From Mycobacterium sp. 852014-52450_SCH5900713 (GTDB lineage Bacteria > Actinomycetota > Actinomycetes > Mycobacteriales > Mycobacteriaceae): a DNA stretch of 64,000 nt. Below are positions 7,977-16,920 of this stretch, piece by piece. The DNA lies in contig NZ_LZIL01000078.1 of NCBI RefSeq assembly GCF_001667075.1, positions 327,362-391,361 on the forward strand. Reading direction: 5' to 3'. The position numbers were made by a program, and so were the translations under genes. Each line of letters opens with the position of its first letter. Position 1 is the stretch's first letter. Below the pieces are notes generated by a model that was not told where the DNA came from, searched no databases, and saw nothing but the letters and a program-made list of their open reading frames with translations.

Positions 7977-8975
7977 TCAGAGCAGTGACCGGATCTCGCG
8001 CGGCAGCGCGAACACCAGGGTTTCCTGTGCCGTGCTGACCGGTTGCACCACGTCGTAGCCGTAGTCGGCGAGCCGCTCCAGCACACCGCGCACCAATACC
8101 TCGGGGACGGACGCGCCGGACGTCACGCCCACAGTGGTCACCCCTTCCAGCCATGCCGGCTGGATATCGTCGGCCCAGTCGACCAAGTGGGCGGCCGCGG
8201 CCCCGCCGCCCAGCGCCACCTCGACCAGCCGCACCGAGTTCGAGGAGTTCCGCGAACCGACGACGATCACCAGCTGGCACTCGGGGGCCATCGCCTTGAC
8301 GGCGACCTGCCGGTTCTGCGTCGCGTAGCAGATGTCGTCGCTGGGCGGATCCTGCAGCTTCGGGAAGCGCTGGCGCAGCCGGTCGACGATCTCCATGGTT
8401 TCGTCGACCGACAGCGTGGTCTGCGACAGCCACACCAGCTTGTTCTCGTCCCGGACCGTCACGTTGTCCACGGCGGCGACTCCGTCGACCAGCTGCACAT
8501 GGTCGGGCGCCTCGCCCGCGGTCCCGATGACCTCCTCGTGGCCCTCGTGGCCGATGAGGAGGATGTCGTAGTCGTTGCGCGCGAACCGCCTGGCCTCGTT
8601 GTGCACCTTGGTCACCAGCGGGCAGGTGGCGTCGATGGTGTGCAGGTTGCGTGCGGCGGCCGCGGCGTGCACGGTGGGCGCGACCCCGTGCGCGGAGAAC
8701 ACCACGATGGAACCCTCGGGGACCTCGTCGGTCTCCTCGACGAACACCGCACCGGCCTTTTCCAAGGTGGTGACCACGTGCCGGTTGTGCACGATCTCGT
8801 GACGCACGTACACCGGCGCGCCGTGCTTTTCCAGCGCGCGTTCGACGGTCTCGACGGCTCTATCCACGCCCGCGCAGTAACCACGCGGCTCGGCCAGAAG
8901 CACTCGCTTGCGGGCTGGATCGCTGGCTACCGAGCTGGACGCGCCGGGAATTCCCATGTCGACAGTCGGCGGCAT
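7977..8975 (-). CDS. ispH: 4-hydroxy-3-methylbut-2-enyl diphosphate reductase (IspH/LytB)
   Basis: This [4Fe-4S] enzyme carries out the last step of the MEP isoprenoid pathway, reducing HMBPP to isopentenyl and dimethylallyl diphosphate. The 332-residue product keeps the three cluster cysteines: Cys34 (GYCAGV), Cys118 (DATCPLV) and Cys216 (DICYATQN). It also has the substrate His residues in EIVHN and GHEGHEE and the conserved GSRNSSNS motif. I start at ATG 8975 (MPPTVDMGIPGAS), which matches the remembered start of Rv1110; a GTG at 9002 would add nine residues. The coding end faces the Arg-rich protein gene, 22 bp away. Confidence 0.95.
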   Translation of the reverse strand: MPPTVDMGIPGASSSVASDPARKRVLLAEPRGYCAGVDRAVETVERALEKHGAPVYVRHEIVHNRHVVTTLEKAGAVFVEETDEVPEGSIVVFSAHGVAPTVHAAAAARNLHTIDATCPLVTKVHNEARRFARNDYDILLIGHEGHEEVIGTAGEAPDHVQLVDGVAAVDNVTVRDENKLVWLSQTTLSVDETMEIVDRLRQRFPKLQDPPSDDICYATQNRQVAVKAMAPECQLVIVVGSRNSSNSVRLVEVALGGGAAAAHLVDWADDIQPAWLEGVTTVGVTSGASVPEVLVRGVLERLADYGYDVVQPVSTAQETLVFALPREIRSLL

Positions 8976-9064
8976 GACACCCAGGGTACGTTCTGCGGAC
9001 ACGGGCTTGCCAGCTCGCGCCGGCGGGCTTGGAGTTAGCGGTCGCTTAAGGCAATCTTGGACCC

Positions 9065-9652
9065 ATGGCTACTGCACCGTATGGAGTTCGGCTACTGGTC
9101 GGCGCGGCGACAGTCGCCGTCGAGGAGACCATGAAGCTGCCGAAAACCATCCTGATGTACCCCATGACATTAGCCAGTCAGGCGGCGCACCTTGTGATGC
9201 GATTTCAGCAGAACCTCGCCGAACTGGCGATCAAGGGTGACAGCACCCTGGAGAACATCTTTCCGCCAAAGGATGAGCAGCCGGAATGGGCAACGTTCGA
9301 CGAGGACCTGCCCGAAGCGGTCGAAGCGCCCGGCCCCGCCGACGACGGTATCGGCGAGGGCGATCGGCGAACCGAGGGGAGGTTCGCGTTGTACTCGCTC
9401 GCCGACGCCGCGTCCGATGCCGCCCCGTTGAAGCAGGGCAGGAAATCCGCGGACGCGCCGGCGGTTCCGCAACCGTCGGTGGTGACCGAGCTGGACTACG
9501 CGGCGCTGACGCTGGCGCAGCTGCGGGCCCGTCTGCAATCGCTGAGCGTCGACGAACTCGAAGCCCTGCTGGCATACGAGCAGGCCACCAAGGGCCGCGC
9601 GCCTTTTCAGACGCTGCTCGCCAACAGGATCACCCGCGCGAACGCGAAGTGA
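9065..9652 (+). CDS. Conserved actinobacterial protein (Rv1109c-like, possible lipid-droplet association)
   Basis: This 195-residue protein precedes xseA in mycobacteria. An N-terminal amphipathic/hydrophobic region (residues 1-50, with YGVRLLVGAATVAVEETMKLP) is followed by an acidic Pro-rich linker. A conserved C-terminal helical segment follows (LDYAALTLAQLRARLQSLSVDELEALLAYEQ split across residues 143-175). I recall homologues being named lipid droplet-associated, but the sequence alone does not show that. Its TGA overlaps the GTG of xseA (GTGA), so translation of the two is probably coupled. Confidence 0.75.
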   Translation: MATAPYGVRLLVGAATVAVEETMKLPKTILMYPMTLASQAAHLVMRFQQNLAELAIKGDSTLENIFPPKDEQPEWATFDEDLPEAVEAPGPADDGIGEGDRRTEGRFALYSLADAASDAAPLKQGRKSADAPAVPQPSVVTELDYAALTLAQLRARLQSLSVDELEALLAYEQATKGRAPFQTLLANRITRANAK

Positions 9653-10899
9653 CCCCGGCCGCACAATCCGAACCGAACTCCGCCGAGAACCCATTTCCGG
9701 TGCGCGCGGTGGCAATTCGGGTCGCCGGCTGGATCGACAAGCTCGGCACGGTATGGGTTGAGGGCCAGCTGGCCCAGATCAGCGCGCGGGCCGACTCCAA
9801 GACGGTGTTCATGGTGCTGCGCGATCCGGCTGCCGACATGTCGCTGACCGTGACCTGTTCACGCGACTTGGTGGCCAACGCGCCGGTGAAACTGACCGAG
9901 GGCACGCAGGTGGTGGTGTGCGGGAAGCCGTCGTTCTACACCGGTCGGGGCACGTTCTCGCTGCGGCTCAGCGAGATTCGCGCCGTCGGGGTGGGCGAGC
10001 TGCTGGCACGGATCGATCGGCTGCGCCGGCTGCTGGACGCCGAAGGGCTCTTCGACCCCCGGCTCAAGCGACCAATCCCCTTCCTGCCCAACATGATCGG
10101 CCTGATCACCGGCCGGGCCAGCGCCGCCGAACGCGACGTGACGACGGTGGCCACCGGACGCTGGCCCGGGGCGCGTTTCGCCGTGCGAAACACCGCGGTC
10201 CAGGGACCCAATGCGGTGGCGCAGATCGTCGAGGCGCTATACGAACTCGACCGCCACGTCGAGGTCGACGTCATCGTGGTGGCCCGCGGCGGCGGTAGCG
10301 TCGAGGACCTGTTGCCGTTCTCCGACGAGACGCTGTGCCGCGCCATCGCGGCGTGCCGAACCCCGGTCATCAGCGCGGTCGGTCACGAACCCGACAATCC
10401 GCTGTGCGACCTGGTTGCCGACCTGCGCGCCGCCACCCCGACCGACGCGGCCAAGAAGGTCGTGCCCGACACCGCTGCCGAGCAGCGCCTGATCGATGAT
10501 CTGCGCCGGCGAAGCGCGCAGGCGCTGCGCAACTGGGTGGCTCGCGAACAACGCGCGCTGGCCCAGGTCCGCAGCCGCCCGGTGCTCGCCGAACCGCTGA
10601 CGGTCCTGACGGCGCGCGCCGAGGAGATTCATCGCGCCCGGGTGGCGATTCGCCGCGACGTCACCCGCCTGGCCGCCGCGGAGACGGAGCGCGTCGGTCA
10701 CCTGAGCGCGCGGCTGGCGACGCTGGGCCCGGCGGCCACCCTGGCCCGCGGCTATGCCGTGGTGCAGGCGGTGCCGGACTCCGGGGCCCCGGTGGTGCTG
10801 CGGTCGGTCGCCCCGGCGCCCGCCGGCAGCCGGCTACGGGTGCGGGTGGCCGACGGCGCGATCGCCGCGGTGAGCGAAGGGCAGACCGATGGCCGGTGA
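9649..10899 (+). CDS. xseA: Exodeoxyribonuclease VII large subunit
   Basis: This is the catalytic large subunit of exonuclease VII, which degrades single-stranded DNA from both ends during repair. The 416-residue protein has an N-terminal OB fold (residues 15-110, VWVEGQLAQISAR to FSLRLSEI). The nuclease core includes the conserved PFLPNMIGLITGRASAAERD, VIVVARGGGSVEDL and AVGHEPDNPLCD, and a long helical C-terminus follows. I chose the GTG at 9649 because it overlaps the preceding stop, gives the expected length near 415 residues, and begins just before the OB fold. It overlaps xseB by 11 bases. Confidence 0.95.
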   Translation: MTPAAQSEPNSAENPFPVRAVAIRVAGWIDKLGTVWVEGQLAQISARADSKTVFMVLRDPAADMSLTVTCSRDLVANAPVKLTEGTQVVVCGKPSFYTGRGTFSLRLSEIRAVGVGELLARIDRLRRLLDAEGLFDPRLKRPIPFLPNMIGLITGRASAAERDVTTVATGRWPGARFAVRNTAVQGPNAVAQIVEALYELDRHVEVDVIVVARGGGSVEDLLPFSDETLCRAIAACRTPVISAVGHEPDNPLCDLVADLRAATPTDAAKKVVPDTAAEQRLIDDLRRRSAQALRNWVAREQRALAQVRSRPVLAEPLTVLTARAEEIHRARVAIRRDVTRLAAAETERVGHLSARLATLGPAATLARGYAVVQAVPDSGAPVVLRSVAPAPAGSRLRVRVADGAIAAVSEGQTDGR

Positions 10900-11125
10900 A
10901 GACGAGCAGTCAATGACGCCTATTAGTAACCTCGGCTACGAAGCGTGCCGGGACGAGCTGATCGAAGTCGTCCGCCTGCTGGAGCAGGGAGGCCTGGATC
11001 TCGACGCGTCGCTGAAACTGTGGGAAAGGGGCGAGGAGCTTGCAAAAATGTGCGAGGAACACTTAGCTGGCGCCCGCAAGCGGATTGAGGATGCGCTCGC
11101 GGCCGGCCAGGCGGACGACGCCTGA
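10889..11125 (+). CDS. xseB: Exodeoxyribonuclease VII small subunit
   Basis: This 78-residue helical protein binds several-fold along the long helices of XseA to form exonuclease VII. The family pattern is visible: LGYEACRDELIEVVRLLEQGG, then LDASLKLWERGEELAKMCEE, then LAGARKRIEDAL. Both the length and the 11-base overlap with the end of xseA are usual. The two subunits are evidently made from one message. Confidence 0.93.
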   Translation: MAGEDEQSMTPISNLGYEACRDELIEVVRLLEQGGLDLDASLKLWERGEELAKMCEEHLAGARKRIEDALAAGQADDA

Positions 11126-11135
11126 TCTCGGCCAA

Positions 11136-11183
11136 TTTGCGAAACGCAAACCATGATCATTTTCGAAATTGGAACACGTTTCA
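11136..11183 (+). promoter_or_regulatory. Control region of the 3-beta-HSD gene: inverted repeat and KstR-like operator
   Basis: Bases 11170-11183 read TGGAACACGTTTCA, matching the KstR recognition pattern TnnAACnnGTTnnA at every fixed position. The site ends three bases before the chosen ATG at 11187. A separate inverted repeat, TTTGCG-AAA-CGCAAA, lies at 11136-11150. KstR is the cholesterol-catabolism repressor of mycobacteria, so control by steroid metabolites is expected. Confidence 0.6.
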
Positions 11184-11186
11184 GTT

Positions 11187-12287
11187 ATGCTGCGGCCCAT
11201 GGCTGATGCATCACTGACCACCGAACTCGGCCGCGTCCTCGTCACCGGCGGCTCCGGGTTCGTCGGCGCCAATCTGGTCACCACCCTGCTGGACCGCGGC
11301 CACCACGTGCGCTCGTTCGACCGCGCGCCGTCGCCGCTTGCGCAGCACCCGCAACTGGATGTGCTCGAGGGCGACATCACCGACACGGCGATCTGCGCCC
11401 AAGCGGTGGACGGCATCGACACCATCTTCCACACCGCGGCGATCATCGATTTGATGGGTGGCGCGTCGGTGACGGACGCATACCGGCAGCGCAGCTTCGG
11501 GGTCAACGTCGGCGGCACCGAGAACCTGGTGCACGCCGGGCAGGCGGCGGGGGTGAAGCGATTCGTCTACACCTCGTCCAACAGCGTCGTGATGGGCGGC
11601 CAAAACATCCCCGGCGGGGACGAGACGCTGCCCTACACCAACCGGTTCAACGACCTGTATACCGAGACGAAGGTCGTCGCCGAGCGGTTCGTGCTGTCGC
11701 AGAACGGCATTGGCGAAATGTTGACCTGCGCGATTCGGCCCAGCGGAATCTGGGGCCGCGGCGATCAGACGATGTTCCGCAGGCTGTTCGAAAGCGTGAT
11801 CGCCGGCCACGTCAAGGTGCTGATCGGCCGCAAGTCGGCCCGACTGGATAACTCCTACGTGCACAACCTCATTCACGGTTTCATCCTGGCCGCCCAGCAC
11901 CTCGTCCCCGGGGGCGCGGCGCCGGGTCAGGCGTACTTCATCAACGACGACGAACCGATCAACATGTTCGAGTTCGCGCGGCCGGTCGTCGAGGCGTGCG
12001 GCGTGAACTGGCCCCGGGTACGGGTCAACGGCCCCCTCGTCCGCGCGGCGATGACCGGTTGGCAGCGGCTGCATTTCCGCTTCGGCATACCCGCGCCGCT
12101 GCTCGAGCCGCTGGCCGTGGAGCGACTGTATCTGGACAATTACTTCTCGATCGCCAAGGCCCGCCGCGACCTCGGCTATGAGCCCCCATTCACCACCGAA
12201 CAGGCGATGGCGGAATGCCTGCCCTATTACGTCGACATGTTCAATCGCATGAAATGCCAGGCGCAGCAGGCTAAGCCCGCGGGGTAG
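11187..12287 (+). CDS. 3-beta-hydroxysteroid dehydrogenase (extended SDR)
   Basis: This NAD(P)-dependent enzyme oxidises the 3-beta-hydroxyl of cholesterol-type steroids to the 3-ketone, the first catabolic step. The 366-residue protein is the counterpart of Rv1106c. The Rossmann motif VTGGSGFVGANL lies at the N-terminus, and the catalytic pair is in YTETK. Conserved RPSGIWG and SYVHN segments of 3-beta-HSD family members follow. I chose ATG 11187 to match the remembered Rv1106c start; ATG 11199 and a TTG at 11169 are alternatives. A KstR-like site sits just upstream, and a ketosteroid isomerase is encoded at 30411. Confidence 0.9.
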   Translation: MLRPMADASLTTELGRVLVTGGSGFVGANLVTTLLDRGHHVRSFDRAPSPLAQHPQLDVLEGDITDTAICAQAVDGIDTIFHTAAIIDLMGGASVTDAYRQRSFGVNVGGTENLVHAGQAAGVKRFVYTSSNSVVMGGQNIPGGDETLPYTNRFNDLYTETKVVAERFVLSQNGIGEMLTCAIRPSGIWGRGDQTMFRRLFESVIAGHVKVLIGRKSARLDNSYVHNLIHGFILAAQHLVPGGAAPGQAYFINDDEPINMFEFARPVVEACGVNWPRVRVNGPLVRAAMTGWQRLHFRFGIPAPLLEPLAVERLYLDNYFSIAKARRDLGYEPPFTTEQAMAECLPYYVDMFNRMKCQAQQAKPAG

Positions 12288-12322
12288 CACGGCGATTCCC
12301 CATTGCGACATCGGGGATACCA

Positions 12323-12703
12323 ATGCGACAGACTGAACCCATGACGCTCCTCCGCGCCGATCCCGTCCTCGCGGTGCACGACCTTGACCGTGCGGCGGAG
12401 TGGTTCACCCGAATACTGAATTGCACGGTGACGGAGCCCGACCCGGGCAATTGGGCATTCTGCTCGGCCGGGTCGGTGACGTTCAGGCTCGGCCGCTGCC
12501 CGGAGTCGTTGCCGGCGTCGGACCTCGGGGACCACAGCTACATCGCGTATTTGACCGTCGCGGGCATCGACGAGTACCACAGGCGCGCTCTCGCTGAAGG
12601 AGCCGACATTCTCAAGCCCCCGACGATCGAACCCTGGGGCCGCCGCGAGATGGGTCTGCGATCGCCCGACGGACACCGGTTCATGCTCTCGGAGCCGCTG
12701 TAG
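12323..12703 (+). CDS. VOC-fold (glyoxalase-like) protein
   Basis: This 126-residue single-domain VOC protein opens with DPVLAVHDLDRAAEWFTRIL and ends with the typical MGLRSPDGHRFMLSEPL, where Asp-Gly-His and Glu are common metal or substrate positions. GGGGA lies 6 bases before the ATG, supporting this start over the ATG at 12341. It lies 35 bp after the 3-beta-HSD gene in the same direction and could be co-transcribed. Its substrate is unknown. It converges on the carboxylesterase gene. Confidence 0.75.
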   Translation: MRQTEPMTLLRADPVLAVHDLDRAAEWFTRILNCTVTEPDPGNWAFCSAGSVTFRLGRCPESLPASDLGDHSYIAYLTVAGIDEYHRRALAEGADILKPPTIEPWGRREMGLRSPDGHRFMLSEPL

Positions 12704-12720
12704 CTTCGGCCTTGGCGGAC

Positions 12721-14262
12721 CTACCGGAAACCCACCATCTCGCTGCCCCAGGCCGCGCGGATGTTCGCATCGACATCGTGCGCGACGGTGTCGCGCTTGT
12801 CGATGACCAGGCAAACGCGATCGGCCTCCCGGTAGGGCCTCCAGTCCGGCTCGCCGGCCGGGCCCGCCGGCTTTGACTGCGCAGCGAAATTGATCCACCG
12901 GGTGCGCATTCTCTTGGAGACCGCCTTGGCGGTTTTGCTGCCGCCCAGTTTCAGCGTGGGATCCTTCGGCGCCCCGAGATTGCCCCAAACGTAGGGCAAT
13001 TCGGTGGCGTGAGCGGCATTGACCAACAGCAGCTTCAGTAGTGGGGTCGCATAATCGAACCGGTACAGGTACACCGGTGCCACGCGGGCGTGGCCCTCGG
13101 CCAGCCAGACCGAGGGCATGCGGAACCCGACGTCGGTTGCGATGCTCAAACTCCTTGCCCTGCGCCGCAACCGAGAATACGTCAACCCGATCTGCTCGTC
13201 CGTCGGCAATTGCAGGTCGGGTTGCTCGGCGGCGATCTGGTCGAACATCGACGTGATCGCGCGAGGCGTGATCGGCATCAGCCGCGACCGCATCAGCCGG
13301 AAGAGCGCCGCCTCGTGCTTGTTGGTCCCGATGACCAAGGGGACCGGCAGCGAGCGGCCCTCCTGCACGCGCTTGACCGGGTAGTCGTCCAGCAACTCGC
13401 CGTCGATGATCGGGACGAACGCCAGGAGGCCCGGATTACGCACGGGCACTTCATCGAAGACCTCTTGGGAAGCGGCAAGCAGCACCGCGGTCGGCACGTC
13501 GGGCAACCGGTCCGCGTCGACGTCAAGCCTGTCGAGGACGGTCTCGGCGACGCGCTCGGCCCTGCGCCGGTCGTATACCGACGTGGCCGGTGAACTCTGG
13601 GCGATCGCGCGGGCGAACAGCCCCCCGGCCGACGGGCTGGCCAGCAGGGTCGTCACGATCCCCGCGCCGGCGGACTCACCGAATAGCGTGACGTTGCAAG
13701 GATCGCCGCCGAACGCCGCGATGTTGTCGCGCACCCAGCCCAGTGCGGCCAGCACGTCGCGCAGCCCGACGTTGGAGTCGAACCGCCGCCGCGAACTGCT
13801 AAACGACGACAGGTCCATGAAACCGAGCGCTCCCACTCGGTAGTTGACCGTGACCACGATGACCTCGCCGTCGCCGGCCAGCCGCCGCCCATCGTAGAGC
13901 GCCTGACTGCCCGATCCCAGGACGTACGCGCCCCCGTGGAGCCACACCATCACGGGCTTTCCGTCGCCCGGCTGGGTGCCAGACGACGCCCAGACGTTCA
14001 GCCGCAGGCAGTCTTCGCCCTGCGGCGCGCCCAAATCGAGCGGCATGTTGGGGAAGACCGGCTGCGGGCAGGCCGGCCCGTAGCGGGTGGCGTCGGCGAC
14101 CTTCTTCCACCGCTCGGGGGGCTGCGGCGCCCGGAAGCGCAGCGCGCCGACGGGCGGGGCGGCGTACCGGATGCCCTTCCACGAGCTGACGCGGCCGTCG
14201 TCGGCGCCGCGGACGGGGCCGAAGGCGGTTTCGACCACCCGGTCACTGGTCGTTGTCGTCAT
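12721..14262 (-). CDS. Type B carboxylesterase (para-nitrobenzyl esterase family), intact
   Basis: This 513-residue alpha/beta-hydrolase has the full carboxylesterase architecture. It shows EDCLRLNVW at about residue 83, the oxyanion-hole HGGAY near 109, and the nucleophile Ser197 in FGESAGAG. The acidic residue is expected in the TNKHEAALF region and the catalytic His in NAAHATELPYVWG. In M. tuberculosis H37Rv the locus is, to my recollection, broken into two short ORFs (Rv1104/Rv1105); here it is complete. The natural ester is unknown. It follows the dienelactone-hydrolase-like gene by 15 bp and is probably co-transcribed. Confidence 0.88.
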   Translation of the reverse strand: MTTTTSDRVVETAFGPVRGADDGRVSSWKGIRYAAPPVGALRFRAPQPPERWKKVADATRYGPACPQPVFPNMPLDLGAPQGEDCLRLNVWASSGTQPGDGKPVMVWLHGGAYVLGSGSQALYDGRRLAGDGEVIVVTVNYRVGALGFMDLSSFSSSRRRFDSNVGLRDVLAALGWVRDNIAAFGGDPCNVTLFGESAGAGIVTTLLASPSAGGLFARAIAQSSPATSVYDRRRAERVAETVLDRLDVDADRLPDVPTAVLLAASQEVFDEVPVRNPGLLAFVPIIDGELLDDYPVKRVQEGRSLPVPLVIGTNKHEAALFRLMRSRLMPITPRAITSMFDQIAAEQPDLQLPTDEQIGLTYSRLRRRARSLSIATDVGFRMPSVWLAEGHARVAPVYLYRFDYATPLLKLLLVNAAHATELPYVWGNLGAPKDPTLKLGGSKTAKAVSKRMRTRWINFAAQSKPAGPAGEPDWRPYREADRVCLVIDKRDTVAHDVDANIRAAWGSEMVGFR

Positions 14263-14277
14263 GCGTGTGGAACTTTC

Positions 14278-15075
14278 CTAACCAAGGCGCTCGGTGAGGA
14301 ACTCGACTACCCGCTTGCGGGCCTCGTACGCCGGCTGGCCGTCGACTTCGCGGACCTCGTCGGTCAACACCGAGTGCGCCAGCTTGCCGAAACCGCCCAC
14401 ATTGCCCGGCCGCGAGTCGATCTCGATCACCTCGAACGCGTCACCGAGGCGCTCCTTGAGCACCGCGAACCGTTCGCGCGGCACGGCGCTGTCCTCGCTG
14501 AACCGCAGACCCATCGCGCATAGGCCGTCGTTGGCGCAGCGATCGGCCACGGTGGCCAGTTCTGATTCGCTCAGGCCGGGATCGCGGCGCCGCGCACGCC
14601 CCAGCGGCAGCGGTACCGACGGCTGCGAAAGCACCGGGGCCAGCACGGCGTCGTCGACCGCGACGGCCAGCGCGAAACCGCCCGTGAAGCATTGGCCGAT
14701 CACGCCGACACCCTTGCCGGGGGTCGACGCGTTGAGGTCACGGGCCAGCGCGCGCAGGAACATCGACACCGGCCGCTGCTTGTTCGTCGCGAAGGCCGCG
14801 AATTCCTTTGCCACACAAGCCCGGCTGATCGAGGAGGCGATGTAACCGACCGTCTTGGGTTTGCCCGGCTCACCGAACAGCGACGGCATGGCGACGGTGA
14901 AGCCGTTGTCCACCAGGTGATTGCCCAGGGCCAGCACGCCGGGGTGGATCCCGGGTATCTCGGGAATCAGCACCACCCCCGGGCCGCTGCCCTTGCGGTA
15001 GACGTCATGGGTGTAGCCGCCTCCGCTGAACGGCGCCGCCGACCATCCGGATAGATCTGCTTGGGGTGCAGTCAC
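14278..15075 (-). CDS. Dienelactone hydrolase family protein
   Basis: This 265-residue alpha/beta-hydrolase has a Cys nucleophile in the elbow motif VIGQCFTGGFAL, as in dienelactone hydrolases. VVLIPEIPGIHPGVLALGNHL forms the early oxyanion region. The GTG at 15075 is chosen because GAAGGAAGG precedes it and it falls 13 bp after the previous stop; a frame back to 15162 would run into the upstream gene. The final His of a Cys-Asp-His triad is expected near KLAHSVLTDE. The substrate is unknown. It is probably in an operon with the DUF4245 and carboxylesterase genes. Confidence 0.8.
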   Translation of the reverse strand: MTAPQADLSGWSAAPFSGGGYTHDVYRKGSGPGVVLIPEIPGIHPGVLALGNHLVDNGFTVAMPSLFGEPGKPKTVGYIASSISRACVAKEFAAFATNKQRPVSMFLRALARDLNASTPGKGVGVIGQCFTGGFALAVAVDDAVLAPVLSQPSVPLPLGRARRRDPGLSESELATVADRCANDGLCAMGLRFSEDSAVPRERFAVLKERLGDAFEVIEIDSRPGNVGGFGKLAHSVLTDEVREVDGQPAYEARKRVVEFLTERLG

Positions 15076-15088
15076 GCTCGGCCTTCCT

Positions 15089-15787
15089 TCAGCGCGCGGG
15101 TAACGGCGGCTGCGATTGCGTCGCCGACGCCAGCGTACGGAACTGATCGGTGTTGCCGGCACCGGTTATCGCGATTTGGGTGGCCCCGGTCGGGCCGGTG
15201 AGCCGGGTGGTCCACACCGGCTCGGCGTCCGCCCCGCTCTGGCCGGCGCCGTTGTAGACCACCCAGTTGGTCCCGGCGACGTCGACCGTTCCGCCCGGAT
15301 ACGCCGACGAATGGATCGAGCCCACCAGCTTGTCCTCGTCGGCGTTGCTCTGGGTGAGGCTCAGATACATCCCGCTCGGGCTGATGTAGCCGACGACCGA
15401 GATGGCCGCGTTCACCCGTTGACCGGTCGAGGGATCGGTGCGCCCGCCCTGGATGCCGCCGCGACTGCCGGAGTTGGCCTGCCAGCCGGCGGGCAGCTTG
15501 GGCAGCCGAATGGGGAAGCCGAGCGTCGCGGCGTCGGCCCGCAGCGCCGCCGGCGCGTCGTAGGACGGGACGGCGCCCTGGTGACTGCCGGGCTGGAACG
15601 AGCACATCCCCACCAGACCGGCCAGCAAAATGCACCCGATGACCAGCGGCATCAGTGACCAGAACATGTCGCGGCCGTCCTGCAGCAACCGCGGTTTGGC
15701 CGGCCTGGCAGCCGGTCCGGCCGCGCGGGCCGGCTCGCCGGCTACCTGGCCCTCCGAGCTGGCATTCAGCGGCGGCTCTTCGGTCAT
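15089..15787 (-). CDS. DUF4245 family membrane-anchored protein
   Basis: This 232-residue protein is the counterpart of Rv1100. A disordered Ala/Pro-rich cytoplasmic N-terminus (1-38) precedes one membrane helix, MFWSLMPLVIGCILLAGLVG (about 41-60). An extracytoplasmic domain of about 170 residues with the DUF4245 pattern LRADAATLGFPIRLPKLP...GWQANSG follows. The function is not known. It diverges from glpX, leaving only 55 bp between the two starts for both promoters, and the dienelactone-hydrolase gene follows 13 bp downstream. Confidence 0.8.
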   Translation of the reverse strand: MTEEPPLNASSEGQVAGEPARAAGPAARPAKPRLLQDGRDMFWSLMPLVIGCILLAGLVGMCSFQPGSHQGAVPSYDAPAALRADAATLGFPIRLPKLPAGWQANSGSRGGIQGGRTDPSTGQRVNAAISVVGYISPSGMYLSLTQSNADEDKLVGSIHSSAYPGGTVDVAGTNWVVYNGAGQSGADAEPVWTTRLTGPTGATQIAITGAGNTDQFRTLASATQSQPPLPAR

Positions 15788-15842
15788 CCCCCGAGTATCC
15801 CAGTTCCAGCAGACCGATCAGCTTCTGGGACAATCTCCAACC

Positions 15843-16895
15843 ATGACAGTTGAGGGCAACCGCCCATCTGGACGGCCACGTGGTGAAGCCCCGGACCGCA
15901 ACCTGGCCCTGGAACTGGTCCGGGTGACCGAGGCCGGCGCCATGGCGGCCGGCCGCTGGGTGGGCCGCGGCGACAAAGAGGGCGGCGACGGCGCGGCAGT
16001 CGACGCGATGCGCGAACTGGTCAACACGGTGTCGATGCGCGGCGTGGTGGTCATCGGCGAGGGCGAGAAGGACCATGCGCCGATGCTCTACAACGGCGAG
16101 GAGGTCGGCAACGGCGACGGCCCGGAGTGCGACTTCGCCGTGGATCCGATCGACGGCACCACGTTGATGAGCAAGGGCATGCCCAACGCCATCTCGGTCC
16201 TGGCGGTCGCCGACCGCGGCGCGATGTTCGACCCGTCGGCGGTGTTCTACATGAACAAGATCGCCGTCGGGCCCGAGGCCGCCAACGTGCTCGACATCAC
16301 CGCCCCGATCGCCGAGAACATCAAGGCCGTGGCCAAGGTGAAAGCGCTGTCGGTACGCGACATGACCGTGTGCATCCTGGACCGGCCCCGGCACGCCCAG
16401 CTGATCGAGGACGTGCGGCTGACCGGTGCCCGCATCCGGCTGATCACCGACGGCGACGTCGCCGGCGCCATCTCGGCCTGCCGGCCGCACTCGGGCACCG
16501 ACATGCTGGCCGGGATCGGCGGCACGCCCGAGGGGATCATCGCCGCCGCCGCGATCCGGTGTATGGGCGGCGCCATCCAGGCGCAGCTGGCACCCAAGGA
16601 CGACGAGGAACGCCAGAAGGCGATCGACGCCGGCCACGACGTCGATCGGGTGCTGACCACCGAGGACCTGGTGTCCGGCGAGAACGTCTTCTTCTGCGCC
16701 ACCGGGGTCACCAACGGCGACCTGCTCAGCGGCGTGCAGTACTACCCCGGCGGCTGCACCACGCAGTCGATCGTGATGCGGTCGAAGTCGGGCACTGTCC
16801 GAATGATCGAGGCCTATCACCGGCTCTCGAAGCTCAACGAGTACTCCGCGATCGACTTCACCGGCGACAGCACCGCCGCCTATCCCCTGCCCTGA
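15843..16895 (+). CDS. glpX: Class II fructose-1,6-bisphosphatase GlpX
   Basis: GlpX removes the 1-phosphate from fructose 1,6-bisphosphate in gluconeogenesis, which mycobacteria need when growing on lipids. The 350-residue protein keeps the metal-site motifs GEGEKDHAPML and DFAVDPIDGTTLMSKGM. The phosphate-binding GGTPEGIIAAAAIRCMGG and C-terminal MIEAYHRLSKLNEY are also present. ATG 15843 is the first reasonable start; the product is about 12 residues shorter at the N-terminus than I recall for Rv1099c. It is followed 25 bp later by fum, so the two central-carbon enzymes are probably co-transcribed. Confidence 0.95.
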   Translation: MTVEGNRPSGRPRGEAPDRNLALELVRVTEAGAMAAGRWVGRGDKEGGDGAAVDAMRELVNTVSMRGVVVIGEGEKDHAPMLYNGEEVGNGDGPECDFAVDPIDGTTLMSKGMPNAISVLAVADRGAMFDPSAVFYMNKIAVGPEAANVLDITAPIAENIKAVAKVKALSVRDMTVCILDRPRHAQLIEDVRLTGARIRLITDGDVAGAISACRPHSGTDMLAGIGGTPEGIIAAAAIRCMGGAIQAQLAPKDDEERQKAIDAGHDVDRVLTTEDLVSGENVFFCATGVTNGDLLSGVQYYPGGCTTQSIVMRSKSGTVRMIEAYHRLSKLNEYSAIDFTGDSTAAYPLP

Positions 16896-16920
16896 CCGAC
16901 ACCAGCGAGGACTGCTACCT

